Positions 45,976 through 57,659 are shown, counted from the stretch's first letter. The stretch is DNA of 64,000 nucleotides from Porodaedalea pini (GCA_002794775.1 NBAY01000005.1:1364001-1428000); one strand, 5' to 3'. Translations and numbers: made by a program. Notes: generated by a model from the sequence alone, not told the origin.

Positions 45976-46500
45976 GACCACATACCAATTGGACGATCTG
46001 AGTTCTGGTGGAGCACCGGTATGGTCAGATGCAATGCGGACGTTTTTCTTCATTATGATTTATGTTTTTCCTATGTTCTTCTGATTTCTATGCACTCTAT
46101 GCGTGCCTCTATGACCTATGACTTTTCCTTTCAACTTCTCTATGTTTCAACTGATATGCATGTTATGCCCGTATGGAAATTATTAACTGTAGATAGATCT
46201 TTGGACTTAGTATAAACATGCACCCCATGTCATAGGTAGAGGACAAGTCAGTTCTACCACAGAGTCTCCCTCAGATAGGGTAACTTGAGTGCGATCCGTC
46301 TTAGTTCTCATAAAACCCGTAGTTGTTCCGTCCTCGTCTTAGCATCTCGTCTCTCGAAACTGTCTCTCGTCTCTTACTCTGTAACTCAAACCTCATCGCT
46401 CATCATGATCACATTGTACCGGTGCTGATTACCCGCATGTACCAACTCTGTACCGGTCAAGTACAGAGCCGACAGGAGTACCTGACCTTAGCACTCAAAA
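45976..46500. other. Interior of the inverted repeat, possible promoter or LTR-like region
   Basis: No open frame of note. Pyrimidine-rich blocks with TCTCGTCTC repeats (46340-46385) resemble a transcription leader. No terminal TG...CA pair could be placed. Confidence 0.35.
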
Positions 46501-46501
46501 T

Positions 46502-46662
46502 CAACGCGTACCGACATGTACTGAAGCGTACCAATGCGTACCGAAGCGTACCAACGCGTACCGAAGCGTACCAACGCGTACCGAAGCATACCAATGCGTA
46601 CCGAAGTGTACCGACGCGTACCAAAGCGTACCAAAGCATACCAATGCATACCAGTATGTTGA
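46502..46662. repeat. GTACC tandem repeat array
   Basis: About fifteen consecutive units of 10-11 bp, consensus CGTACCRAAG / CGTACCAATG, with small substitutions. GTACC or GGTAC also recurs through 41500-47000. Both strands contain derived open frames that are artefacts of the repeat. Confidence 0.85.
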
Positions 46663-46763
46663 GTGATCTCACCGCAGTCAACCCCTAACCTCCCAGAGCA
46701 ATGCAATCACATCCCCAAAAGGACCGCTGATCCCAGACACCCCTAAGTCAGGATCTACATCAG

Positions 46764-47015
46764 ACAGCAGTCCGGTACGTGTCTTGGCTGTATGCTCCAT
46801 GTGACCGCATCCCTAATCGTCCAGATAAGATCTCTGGTACATTCCGATATGCATTCGGAGGTCTCAGAATGCGTTGCTGATGTGATCGCGGGGTTCTGAT
46901 TCGAAACCGGACCGATCGGATTCAGTCCAGTACTGATCAGTACACGTCAGAACCAGTTCTCGAGTGCTTCTGGAGCGATCAGCGGTGATGGGACGACCAG
47001 CACGGCTCTACACCA
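46764..47015. repeat. Right arm of the 250-bp inverted repeat
   Basis: Reverse complement of 45717-45975. The two arms enclose about 790 bp that include the GTACC array. Confidence 0.75.
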
Positions 47016-47669
47016 GGAGTTGCGATAGTGTTCAACCACTGTAGTCGAGTCCATGAGCGCAACGTTTTCCTTCCAAGGCATGAGGCATACCGATCTATGA
47101 TTAGCTTGCAAGATAAGGACTTTTATTTGATCTCTTAGTTCTTTCTTGCTTCTTTCGAGTGATATACCAATGATACCAATTTCATATTGATCCTCTTTAT
47201 CCTGTCTTACTCTCATATGATTCTTATCACCACAGTGGCTCTTTGAGAGTCCAAAACAAAAATATAAATATTTATCTGTTATTCTGATTCATCTCAGACG
47301 TTCGCATCCCGCGCAAACGACTGAGCTTACCTTTGTGATTAAGATTGTGTGTTGCGTGGGTTGTCTCACCAGTACATCAGGAATTTCAACATGCCCTAGT
47401 GAGTCGCCTCACTGCGGTATTTGGATCGATTCATCTTCACGCATATTTAAAAAGATATGCATTATTATTATCGAGACGGTGCGACACAGACAGTGGCAAA
47501 TCAAGCCTCACCGACGACTGCAAGGACACAGACAAAGTTACAGGTGCCTCCCGCTGAGGTTGGAGATCACATGTTAACATGCTGGCTTTGGTTCCTTGTC
47601 ATGAACGGAGAAACAGCTGACGAGGAAGGGAGCCATGGGCCATGCAGATGTCATTGACTCCATATTTGT
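47016..47669. other. Spacer with a fragment of module D flank
   Basis: Mostly unassigned. Around 47515-47585 the complement of CAACATGTGATCTCCA and the GCGGGAGGCA block seen upstream of the BTB-like genes recurs in altered order. The remainder shows no gene. Confidence 0.4.
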
Positions 47670-49428
47670 TCATTCTGTCAATTCTTCCACTTCAGAGGAT
47701 GAGGGTGAGGATACATCTTGGACCCATCCATTTTCCAATCTGTCATCCACACAATGGTTGATATCGGTACCTTTGTCCCAGAGTTCCCTTAACACAGATC
47801 CTATCACTTCCCATCTTTCTTCATGGAGATAGTTCCACCCCTCCCACTTCATATCCTCCTCATCCCAATCATCCACATAGAGTCCTGGGAACTTCAGTTT
47901 GAAGAAATCTGATGAATACAAAGAGGAGACAACGCAATAAGGTGAAAGGACATGGCTGAGGTATAATGCAACCGGCTTAAGGTCGTCCTTCTTGATCGGA
48001 GACAATCCAAATCAAATTTCTTTCAAGGCCTTAAATCGATGTTCATCTAATGAAAGTGTTTGAGTTGTACCTGGATCAATGAACAATGCAAGAAATCAGA
48101 TTTTTTTGCAATGCATGGTGATAATGCTCAGACTGTCAAGAGTCAAAGAAGGCGTCTCCAAGTAGGCAGGGTCCTCACACAAATGCAAGACCTCAATTGA
48201 ATTCCAGTGCTCCACGAGGGCTTCAATATCGGAGTTGGTGATTTGCAATCCATGGTGATGAGAAAGCACCAACTCTGTGAGTTGATTACACTTTGCAAGA
48301 GGCGCCAGAATTGATAAGGTCACATCATCAGTCTCTGCATTGCCCTGATTTGACAATTCCTTGGACATTGGGACAGAACTAAGCAATAGTTTTCTCAGTC
48401 AATGACCCCTCTGCGAGACTCGCTTGATGAGTTGACCCAATGAAAATGTTGATTCCAGTTCGGGGGAATGAACGTAGAGCTTGCTCATGTCGGGAGCAAA
48501 CTCTATCTCTAGAAGACTTGTAATATCATTGTATTGTGCTCCAATGGAGACTGCGACAAGCCTGGAGAATGATCTGTAGGTCCCTAACCGAGGAAAAGGC
48601 ACCGGTTCATCCATGACTTCCTCAAAGTCGATGATCTGAAGATCAGGTAACTGTGACAATGGCTTCATCACGTTTAGAGTGAGCATATATAGCGTGCATG
48701 TGAATTGTTCCAGTTTCTTCAAGGAAGATAGAAAATCCCATGCATAGTTTTGGGTGGTATCGACGTGATAAATCCTAAATCGCTTAAGATTTGGAACTAA
48801 GCCAGCAAACTTCGTCATGCAACCGTCAAAGTCTAGGTGGATAAACTCCGGTTCATTGTCTGTTTCATATTCTGGACCAGATTCGGTATGGAATTTCCAC
48901 AAGGGACGGAAGTCAAAGGAAACCTCCTCCAGATTCCTTGCCTTGATGAAGGCTACGCAAGGATCCAAATCCTCTTGGGTTAGAAGTATGACTTCAAAAT
49001 GGCGGAGTTTGTTCATAACATCATAAGACAGCTTCGATCCCATTTTCGAGATGACATCTGACAACAGCCTTGATTTCCTAAAATCGATTTTCAGACTCCT
49101 CACTCGGCAGATATATTTATGAAAGAGGTTTGCGTCGTCATTCGTGATCGCTCTCTCGAATATCAACCATTCTGGATACTAAAATTAAAGGGAAGTCATT
49201 ATATATGATGCTCTTAGTGTATGATCATACCTCTTTCGACTGGACCAAGCATCCTAGGAGGGCCGCTAAAGGCAACACATTGTCCAACTCTTCCCAAAGG
49301 GTGTCTAAAACAACACAACACCATTCTTTGCACACAAACAAGCATTGATATAGTGCGTTCTTGCTGTGTAGCGAGCAAATGATAAGACCAAAGACCTCTA
49401 AGACAGAAAAGACGCAATGCATCTTCAA
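47670..49428 (-). pseudogene. F-box/LRR-like protein gene, three in-frame TGA codons
   Basis: Two exons: 49428-49231 (66 codons, MKMHCVFSVLEVFGLIICSL, an F-box-like start with CLFVCKEWCCVVLDTLW) and 49178-47670 (502 codons), with a 51-bp GT-AG intron. The body holds leucine-rich-repeat-like segments such as LVPNLKRFRIYHVD, LPDLQIIDFEEV and LAKCNQLTELVLSHHHG, and an acidic C-terminus ending SSPSSSEVEELTE. Such proteins are usually substrate receptors of SCF ubiquitin ligases. The frame is colinear throughout except for TGA at 48399-48401, 48096-48098 and 48012-48014. Length (568 codons) fits the large mushroom F-box families. It is either a recently dead gene or a repeated family member. Confidence 0.7.
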
Positions 49429-49473
49429 GCCAAGATTGATGTCTGAAAACTACACCGCATCGAGATTACAATA

Positions 49474-49719
49474 TTAATAAGACTCGAAGTGGGTTGCATG
49501 CAACTCCAACTCAATTGTTGTACACATGACTAACATATTTTTAAGGGCTTTGATATCGACACTCCAATAAAACCTTGTGCTTGAATGAAGCATGTAAAAA
49601 AAGTTCAGAAAATACTCTATCTGTTTATATAATTTTGGTGAAGTAAGGAACATATGAAGTGATAACAGTGTGCTGAATACTTCAATTAAGTTATCATTAA
49701 GCAATGGTGGCAGGAAAGA
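49474..49719. repeat. Diverged piece related to module D
   Basis: GAAGCATGTAAAAAAAGTTC, ATACTCTATCTG and the following GAAGTAAGGAAC lie in the order seen in module D (GAAGCATGTAAAAAAACTTC ... TCTATCTGTCTATG). Similarity is partial and fades after about 90 bp. Confidence 0.4.
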
Positions 49720-50040
49720 CAAACATACCACCATGATCCATCCATCGAAGTTCATCGCACCAACAGCAATGACAACGTAGCTACTGACACTAATAACAAA
49801 ATAGGCCGTATGTGCACCAAGACAGCCACCAGCATCGGCTTTGGAGCACTCTGCATAGGATGCCATCTTTATTACATTGCTTTCACCTGTAATACCAGAC
49901 TTGTCGCATTTAACACTGTGTCCTGAGAGGAAGATATCATCACATGAGACAACCTTACCTGGTTCAAGCAGTGCAAAATCACAGACAACCAAGTCCTGTA
50001 TATAAACTGAGACTCCGCCTTTGAGTAAATTTGATGGAGA
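49720..50040 (-). pseudogene. P-type Ca2+-ATPase (PMCA/Pmc1 type) actuator-domain fragment
   Basis: The minus strand reads YIQDLVVCDFALLEPGKVVS, CDDIFLSGHSVKCDKSGITG, then GESNVIKMASYAECSK, and later AYFVISVSSYVVIAVGAMNF. The order LLEPGE...CDESGATGES is the actuator domain of plasma-membrane/vacuolar calcium pumps. Here the dephosphorylation motif reads TGES, preserved. The rest of the pump is absent. Confidence 0.85.
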
Positions 50041-50195
50041 TTGCACCTTAGTATCGATGACCTTCTCATTACTGCCATAGGGGATGCGACACTACTAACG
50101 GCCTTTGTATGCCCATGCCCAATGTTCATCCCTGCTGCCCCTGAACACCATAAGTGTTTCCCATGCCCACTCCTGCAGCGGCGATTGACAGTGAC

Positions 50196-50450
50196 GACGT
50201 CCATACCTGAAGTATACAAGAGCGCACTCAGTGCCCTATGGATGCTTGGGCTCATGCTACGTGGGGTGGACGGTGCAAACTTCAGATTTGATCAGCTCTC
50301 CTTGCGCTCACACTCTGCCACAGTTGTAAGGCACGATGATTCATGGCTAGTCATTGATGCAACGCTGTGCTCTATGCTCTGAACAGATGCACCAGATGAA
50401 CTAGATGAGGGGACAACCACATTTCTGCGAGCAAGGCTCTTGCTCATCAT
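50196..50450 (-). pseudogene. BTB-like gene Ser-rich region, fragment IV
   Basis: The minus strand reads LARRNVVVPSSSSSGASVQS and HSVASMTSHESSCLTTVAEC, then a Pro/Ser stretch to the equivalent of YTSGMDVV. It is colinear with 15200-15450 of copy II but CpG-depleted. It joins an Argonaute fragment upstream and a short unidentified piece (50041-50195) next to the Ca2+-ATPase fragment downstream. Confidence 0.75.
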
Positions 50451-50775
50451 ATTTTTATCCTTCGTCCCAATGCTCATGACAGGCAGGTCATCCACATGCT
50501 TCAGAGCAATCCAAACTCCATCAATGCAGTTTAGTGAGGTTGATATGAACGATTCCGAATGACTTACTCTTTTGGAAGTATTTCTCAATGGTTACCTTCC
50601 CCAACTCCTCGCTGTGGGATGTCATCTTCTTTGCAGTCGCAGAACCAAAGCTCTTGATGCTGCTGTGCTTTTGGTACCTAAGATAGTTCGTTGTCACCCT
50701 CATTTTTCTGAAGAACTTCTGAAGATGCACCACTCCTTGTGACTGACAGAGGAACTCAAGCATCGCATCGCTCAA
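50451..50775 (-). pseudogene. Argonaute (PAZ region) fragment
   Basis: Argonaute proteins bind small RNAs for silencing. The minus strand reads FFRKMRVTTNYLRY, SIKSFGSATAKKMTSHSEEL, GKVTIEKYFQKSK and, after a probable intron, ALKHVDDLPVMSIGTKDK. It corresponds to the L1/PAZ segment of fungal Argonautes, where VTVEQYF...L..P.LPVVNVG is typical. Only about 85 codons are present, too little to function. Confidence 0.65.
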
Positions 50776-51773
50776 GTGCCAGGCAACTGAAGATGAAGAC
50801 CCGACACAATTTCCTCATTGGAGATGGCGAAGAATGCATCAGCAAACTCCTTATCCTCCTCAATGATTGTCGTACTTGGATCAGGATCGTAGTAGATCTC
50901 GACCGCCGCTGTAACGGTACACAGCGATGTGTACGCAAGTTCTGTTTGCACTGACTTGGCCCTTGTGTTGACAGCAGCAATTTCTGGGTCCAGGTAAACT
51001 GTGAGTGACGGAGTCTTGATACCAGCAGCGATGTTATGATTTCTTTAAGATGCGGCACACTGAGCATGACGCTTTTACTTGAAACACCAGCATAATAGAA
51101 GGCATTTAGTGTCATCTGTGTCGCCGGCTCACCGATTGACTGGGCAGCAAGTGTGCCGCACATCTCACACAGATGAGCAACCGACTGGTTGAACTTTGTC
51201 TCCACCTCACCCAAAACCCAGTCAAACGCTTCTCTGTTGAGATAGAACTCCTCTAGGACTGGATGCGTGGTAAAAGTCACCCAAAGGTGCATGCGGAATG
51301 CAACAGAAGCGTTCTCGGCAGCCTCCTTTATTAAAAGATCATCGCCGTGCACAACGATGAGGTGGTCTGCCAGTTGCTGCACCTGCTCAATGATGTAAAC
51401 CGGCTCCAGATCGCTCGGTTTTCTGCGGTCGATATGGAAAATTTGCATTGCGTTCTGCATGATGCGGTTCAGGTTGACAGGAAGATAGTGGGCAGCGGAA
51501 TTGTCACAGCCTGGGAAATGAATTCACAGAGCAATTTATGATTCTCATGAAGACGGTCATATTCCTCGTCAAGTTTTTGCTGGAGCTCGAGGGATGAGTC
51601 ATCGATACTGACTTGCAAAACACCAGGAAGAAACTCGCGATCATTGATACTGAATGATTTGATCATTTGCCGTTCATTTGCCATTCAATAAAAGCACCGT
51701 CCATACCATCCTCGCCATACACGAATTGAATCAGGTCACCCAGTGAGTTTTGTACAGTCCCGTCATAGCAGAC
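50776..51773 (-). pseudogene. RPB1 fragment C
   Basis: The minus strand reads [104 protein letters not shown], then the trigger-loop region [20 protein letters not shown], and continues in another frame to near GLHLQLPGT. This covers the bridge-helix/trigger-loop part of the enzyme. The loop residues are partly changed and several frameshifts occur. A MITE marks the upstream border, and the Argonaute fragment follows downstream. Confidence 0.85.
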
Positions 51774-51948
51774 TTGAGGTAGTGGGCCATTGGGATGGCA
51801 AGCTACGATTACTGTTTACTGAATACTAAATAATTCACTAATGAGAATAATGTTTTAGTATAATTTTCAAGCTTTAGTCCTCTCATATAAAATGAAAGAC
51901 ACAGAAAACAGTAATTGTAGCTTGCCATCCCAATGACCCACTACCTCA
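51774..51948. mobile_element. 175-bp MITE (family M), copy 3
   Basis: TTGAGGTAGTGGGCCATTGG at left and CCCACTACCTCA at right. It sits between the RPB1 fragment C and the unidentified fragment at 51949-52040. Confidence 0.85.
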
Positions 51949-52040
51949 CGTAGACGTCCATGTGTCCCCAAGCCACAAACTTGTTAGGTCGAACTTTGAG
52001 TAGATCCGGCCTCAGTGAGGTAACCCGACACGTAAGTATT
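51949..52040 (-). pseudogene. Unidentified coding fragment, better preserved twin of 12926-13017
   Basis: The minus strand reads LRPDLLKVRPNKFVAWGHM. It directly follows the MITE, as its twin does, so MITE plus fragment moved or duplicated together. Source gene unknown. Confidence 0.4.
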
Positions 52041-52289
52041 AAAGTAAGGGGATCAACGCCGTCGCGTCAGTAAGACACATTCTTGAAGATTTTCTGTAAA
52101 GTCAATAGAAAAAATTCGTCACTACTCTTTTTTTTTAAATACAATACTTGATACAATACAATGTGCAGGAGAAGAAATAGAGCTTGAGAGTACCGACAAA
52201 GAACAAAAACCAAAGAAAGCAACACAAAAATATCACAGCTGATGAGCATTATTTAATCTATGGTTATGGTTGAAACACACTGCGAGCAA

Positions 52290-53055
52290 CCTGCACAACA
52301 GATGATCTATCAGTACAAGCAAGGGCAAGTGATGAGAAGACTGCATCGTACATTATCCAGCATGAGCGTGACCTCCGGTGCGACACGCACAAACTCTTTG
52401 TTCCAGAAGTCGTACTTGGGGTTGCGCAGGAGCTCAATGAACGTAAGCAGCGCTCCCAACGGGTGGGGACGACGCACAATGAAGCGCTCCAGTAGCACCC
52501 TAGTCATGATCTCACGGAAACAATCGTCCTTCGCCTGCTCGAACAGGTACAATAGGAGGCAGCTGAACCAGTGCGTATGCGCATTCGGGTAGCGAAGGTG
52601 GAGAATCATCGAACCAATCAAGTGGTGTTGACCTGGAAGTAATATGATGGGCTGAGCCAGTCATCGCAAATTGTGTAAAAGAAGATAACAGACGCACCTT
52701 CAGGATCTAGATTGTATGCCAGGTAGGTCAGAGCGACTACGCCTGGGTCCGTCGGAACGAATGTTGACGTGCCGCTCCGAGCCTTGACCTGAGCAACCGA
52801 GGAAACACCAACGTACATGACAACCGCGTTCATCAGCAAAATGCTGTACGTCTCTTCGCCTGTCGCAATACCAGGGGGCAGGCGCAGACGATCTTTGAGC
52901 GCAGCCAGGGAGGTCTGCAAGACGCGGCTCAAAGGGCACTGGTCCAGATAGCCTCTAAGATCACCATTTTTGAGGATGAGGGAGAAGTCGGATAGGATGG
53001 GAGGGATCGGACCCATCTCTGGAATGGACTCGAACTTGATGTTGCGCAGGAGATG
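52290..53055 (-). pseudogene. NOT1 (CCR4-NOT complex scaffold) C-terminal fragment
   Basis: NOT1 is the scaffold of the main mRNA deadenylase complex. The minus strand reads [76 protein letters not shown] 65-bp GT-AG intron (52697-52633) follows, then HHLIGSMILHLRYPNAHTHW, FSCLLLYLF, IMTRVLLERFIVRRPHPLGA and LLTFIELLRNPKYDFWNKEF, ending at the natural C-terminus near 52310. Apart from a small deletion and few substitutions the reading frame is well kept and CpG is normal, so this piece is young. The N-terminal 70-80 percent of the protein is missing. The 250 bp to its left are probably its 3' flank. Confidence 0.9.
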
Positions 53056-53945
53056 CAGAGGAAGGCTTGTGCAGTACGCTCCTTCAACTGCTCGTTGGTC
53101 AAATTCCACACCCCGTCCTTGAGCAAGAACTGCTCTCCACTCATCGTCCGAATCTTCGGCAGAATGCGCACCTCGAAGAGTAGCTGAGGGTTGTTTTTGA
53201 GTAGATACTAACAAACGTATCTTCCCATTCAATCGTCGTCAAAGAACGAGGCAGGCTCTGCTTCACGTTCCAGAACACAGTCCGACCTAGATTGGCGTCG
53301 TGCTTGATCAGGCGCATCCGGCAACCCCGCGGCCAACATCTCTCGTTGTTATACCCAATAACGTTGTTGTTTGTTGGATCCGGATTCGCGTTGAGGTAAC
53401 GTTGTATAAGGTCGCGTGATTCCTCGGCGGTGAAGCGGAATAAAATATGCAAACGATCAACATAACGAGAATAGAGACGGACAGGATGGCGTGTCTCGGT
53501 CGCAGAATCACGGTACTGCGGGAAATTATTGGACAGTTGTAGGGGACCCGCCATTTCACTTGCGCGTTGCAAGCCGAGGATGAGAAGATCGAGGACAAGA
53601 CCATAGTAATGGAAGACAAAGGCAGAGAACTGCAGACCGCAGATCATCACGTATGTGTTCGTATGTGCCATATCTTTGTAGGTGAGTAACTGTACATATA
53701 GCCCACAAGATTATGATCGAGAATACGACATATCTTTTCGTATACCTTCGACCGTATGGTCTCCATCGTCACTACGCATTCGCCCTCGCTCATCTCCCAG
53801 ATGTCCATCAAGTGATTGATACCCTGGCACCACTTGTACACCAGAAGGAGGAGGTTCAGTGTCCGCACTTGTCAGCCTCAAAGAATAAGAACTGGTCAAG
53901 ATATGTGTCTGTAATCTTCTCAACGGATTCGATGTCGCAGCAAAG
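53056..53945 (-). pseudogene. PRP8 fragment b
   Basis: The minus strand reads [20 protein letters not shown], then in another frame [26 protein letters not shown], the segment [20 protein letters not shown] that fragments a and c lack, [40 protein letters not shown], and [18 protein letters not shown]. It ends [20 protein letters not shown], running into NOT1 sequence. Upstream it is joined to RPB1 at TVYLDP. Confidence 0.9.
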
Positions 53946-56045
53946 GGTCCAGGTACACTGTGAGCGACGGAGTTTTGATATTCGCGGCGACGTTGATGAT
54001 TTCTATAAGACGCGGCACACCGAGCGTGTCGATTTTACTCGAAACACCAGCGTAATGGAAGGTATTTAGTGTCATCTGCGTCGCCCGCTCACCGATCGAC
54101 TGGGCAGCGAGTGTGCCGCACATCTTGCCCGGATGAGCGACCGACTCGTTGAACTTCGTCTCCACCTCGCCCAATACCCAGTCTCTCTGTTGGGGTGGAA
54201 CTCCTCTAGGACTGGACGCGCGGCAAAAGTCGCCCGAAGGTGCATGCGGAATGCAACAGAAGCGTTCTCGGCAGCCTCCTGTATTGAATGATCAACGCAG
54301 CACACAACAATGAGGCGGTCCGCCAGCTGCTGCACCTGCTCAATGATGTAAACCGGCTCCAGATCGCTCGGTTTTCTGTGGTCGATATGAAAAATCTGCG
54401 TTGCGTTCTGCACGATGCGGTTCAGGTTGACAGGAAGATAGTGGGCAGTGGAACTGTCACGGCTCTGGAGAATGAATTCACGGAGCAATTTACGATCCTC
54501 ATGAAGACGGTCATATTCCTCGTCGAGTTTTTTTTGCTCGAGCTCGAGGGATGAGTCATCGATACCGATTTGCAAAACACCAGGAAGGAATCCACCTTCG
54601 GGTCAGTGACGTCGACTCGATAGCAATGTTCGAACTCGCGATCATTGATACAGAACGTTTTGATCGTTTGCCATTCAATAAAAGCACCGTCCATACCATC
54701 TTCGCCATACACGAATTGGATCAGGTCACCCAGTGAGTTTCGTACAGTCCCGTCGCAGCAGACAGCCGCGTCTTCGAGTGCTTTACAAGTCGACACTGAA
54801 TGTAACCAGTCTCGGCCGTCTTGACAGCAGTATCGATCAAACCTTCGCGACCAGCCATAGTGTGGAAGAAAAACTCTTGAGGAGTTAATCCACGAAGATA
54901 CGAGTTCTCAACGAAACCGCGCGCCTCTGGGCTGAATTCGTCCTTCGTAAAGTGAGGTAGTGTGCGATGCCTGAAGCCAAACGGGATTCGCTTCCCTTCA
55001 ACGGACTGCTGACCAACACAGACGGACATCTGCGAGATGTTAATGAATGAACCCTTCGAACCCGCGACAATGATCTCTTTGACATTGTTGTCCTCCTTCA
55101 GGTTCTTCTCTGCGTATTGACCGGAGTGGTCACGCGCCAAGTTGAGCTCGCGTTCGACTCGACTCTCGAACGACTCGCGAATAGTCATAGCCGGTGCAGC
55201 TTTCAGACGGTCGTTAGATGCATACTCAATGGCCTGCACGACATTCTGCTTCCGCATCTTGATCTGTTCCGTGATGTACGCCATTGTCTCCTTATCCGCG
55301 ACCGCATCATCAATGCCTATACTGAATCCATTGTGGAACAGCCAGTAATTAACGATCTGCTGAAGACCAGTGAACAGCGTACGAGTCGCTTCGGAACCTT
55401 TTTCGTGGAAGACGACGTGGATAAGACCACCTTGCGACGCTCCAGCCGTCTTCTTCTCCACGATACCAGAGATGATCTCTCCGTTTTCAATAAGCATGCC
55501 ATCGTCGAAAACGGGGCTCGAAGATTTCGGATCAGGTGAGCGATGTGTTTATTTCGCGAGGAATCGTCATGCTAGGAATCTGTTTGCAAGTCCATAATGG
55601 CTTCGGCTTCAAGATCGCAGGCGTCGGAATCGTGCCATCCCAGTCCGGCACCCAGAGCAGGATGTTTTGCACCTGCACCCAGTCGACGAAGCTATCCCGT
55701 ACAGTGAATTTCCGGACACCGCACGACGTGTCCTGTACGATGCCCATAACAGGTTTGTTCGCCTGCGGCGAGATGATCTGCTTCGCAACCCATGCAATTT
55801 GACTGAGTTCGGCTCTCGTCTCTTCGCTCTGAGGAACGCTAGACGGAGCTGAGAAAGAGATGTAAGGCTAATCTTAAAAGTGACATACTGCTTGTTCATC
55901 TCATCGCCATCGAAATCGGGGTTATACGGTGGAGTGATGGAAAGATTTAGACGAAAGGCTAAAATACACTAATCAGCGACCATACAATGAATTAAAGGTG
56001 GATAAACACGTACTAGAGTAAGGCATAAGTCGCACGCGATGCCTC
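53946..56045 (-). pseudogene. RPB1 fragment D, longest copy
   Basis: It starts (minus strand) at RVRLMPYS/TFRLNLS and the DFDGDEMN catalytic motif (about 55910) and runs colinearly through [114 protein letters not shown] and [20 protein letters not shown] to [12 protein letters not shown]. The loop deleted in fragments A and B is present here, so this is the less derived copy. Single-base frameshifts near 54590, 54780 and 54190 and the changed GEPATQ motif show it is dead. Introns match fragment A. Confidence 0.9.
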
Positions 56046-57480
56046 GCCGGAGAAGCCTTCTTCTCATTCGACTGCAGGGGACTTCTTCGTCGTTGTCTTC
56101 TTCCCTCCAGCTGTTGCCAAAGATGCAGTTGATCGAATTGAATTCGCCGACGGTGACTTTCGAATGACGGACGTCTTGTTCACTGTTGTTTTCGTAGATA
56201 CTGTAGTAATGGGCGAGACCTTCCGTGTGCGCGACGCCGCGTTTACCGTACTAATTAGTGCCGCGCTCGTTTCAGAGACGCAATGCGGCCGTCCCTTCGG
56301 TAGTGCCGACGCTGGCGTTTTAGGAGATCTTGAGGTTCCGGTGCTGCACATCGAGGTCGTTGATGTGGTCGAGACTTTCCTCGACCAAGAGAGTCCCGCG
56401 GAGTCATATTGTCACGAGGCGTCTTGAATGTAGACTCGCGTGTTGAAGCCCCGCTCCTGCTGCTGGACATTGACACATTCGAGACCGAGGATGTCGGTCG
56501 CGAGGGCGGATGAGGTGGACGAAGAGTACCTTGCTGGCCTGCAGTGGCGGCATTTCTGCGGATAGTCGATGCATGTGAACGAGCAGATGAAACAGAGGCG
56601 GCGACAGATTTTGGTCTTCGCACGGAGACGACGTTTGGGAATTTTACACCCGTAACACTCGCAGTGTCTCCTGTGTCTTTCCCAGTCGTGCGTGGAGAGC
56701 GAGAAGCTACATCGGGCCGTCGAGAAACCACAGAAGATGATGTGGTAGAGCGCGCAAGGGACGAGGTCGAGCCCTTTAATCGCGGGCTTTCTTGTTCGTC
56801 ACCCTCCCCATCCACGTCCATACCTGAAGTATACGAGAGCGCACTCGGTGCCCTATGGACGCTTGGACTCGTGCTACGCGGGGTGGACGGCACAAACTTC
56901 GAGTCTGGCCGGCTCTCCTTATGCTCACGCTCCATCGCAGTGGTAAGGCGCAATGACGTTCGGCTAGTCGTCGACGCAACGCTGCGCGCTACGCTCCGGA
57001 CAGATGCGCTAGACGAGGTGACAGCCGCATTCCTCCGAGCAAGGTTCTTGTTCAGCACGCTCGTACGAAGCGAATGCGACGTGCTCATGCTATCGCGCTC
57101 AGTAGTGTCTTCAACCCTGATGCCGCAGAAGACGACAATGCAGCAGATAAGATGGAAGATGCAGATGCCAGAGACGGCTTTGCTGTCATCGGCATGCTGC
57201 TCTGCGTTGCTTTGATGGAGCCGAACAACTGTACAGGCCACGACTCCGATTTAGCAAGAGGTGGGGAAGGCGCCGGCGAGGAGGAGAACGAGAAATAGCG
57301 TGAGCATAAACGATAGCTAGCATTTGTTAGTCTCAAGGACAGGTGGTAGGTTCTGTGCTCGTGCTCACCTTTATGTCCCCAAATCTCCGAGTCCGCGTTG
57401 CTGCCTTCGTCCATCGCGTCCTCATCCAGTAGATCCCAGGCGACATCTGGGAAGCGATCTTTCATGCGATGAAAGAGCAA
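56046..57480 (-). pseudogene. BTB-like gene, copy III, joined to RPB1
   Basis: The minus strand starts with a short N-terminal exon (FHRMKDRFPDVAWDLLDEDA, then HERRTYHLSLRL-like). It then jumps to RVEDTTERDSMSTSHSLRTS and the Ser/Arg-rich region, ending SANSIRSTASLATAGGKKTT and TKKSPAVE. The BTB-like middle is missing, replaced by a Leu/Cys-rich stretch around 57130-57200. One extra base near 56070 breaks the frame just before the RPB1 junction. The junction itself is the same as in copy II at 16217/16218. Confidence 0.7.
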
Positions 57481-57659
57481 TTGGAGGTCCTCTTGCCATG
57501 CTGTCGTCGACCTCTTTGTTGCCTCGAGCAGTGCGGGTGGGCAGGCAGGCAGCTATGACGAGACGGCTACCATGAGAAGCAGTGATGTAGTGTGATTTAA
57601 AAAAAAGCAGAGCAAGCCCGAGAGAAAAGTGAAGGAGACAAATCAGAGTGTGCCTCCTG

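Noticed and set aside
46502..46662. Regularly spaced repeats that could suggest a CRISPR array
   Set aside because: Units are contiguous 10-11 bp repeats without unique spacers, and the genome is eukaryotic. It is a minisatellite.
46457..46706. Open frames rich in RYALVRFGT-type repeats
   Set aside because: They are translations of the GTACC tandem array.
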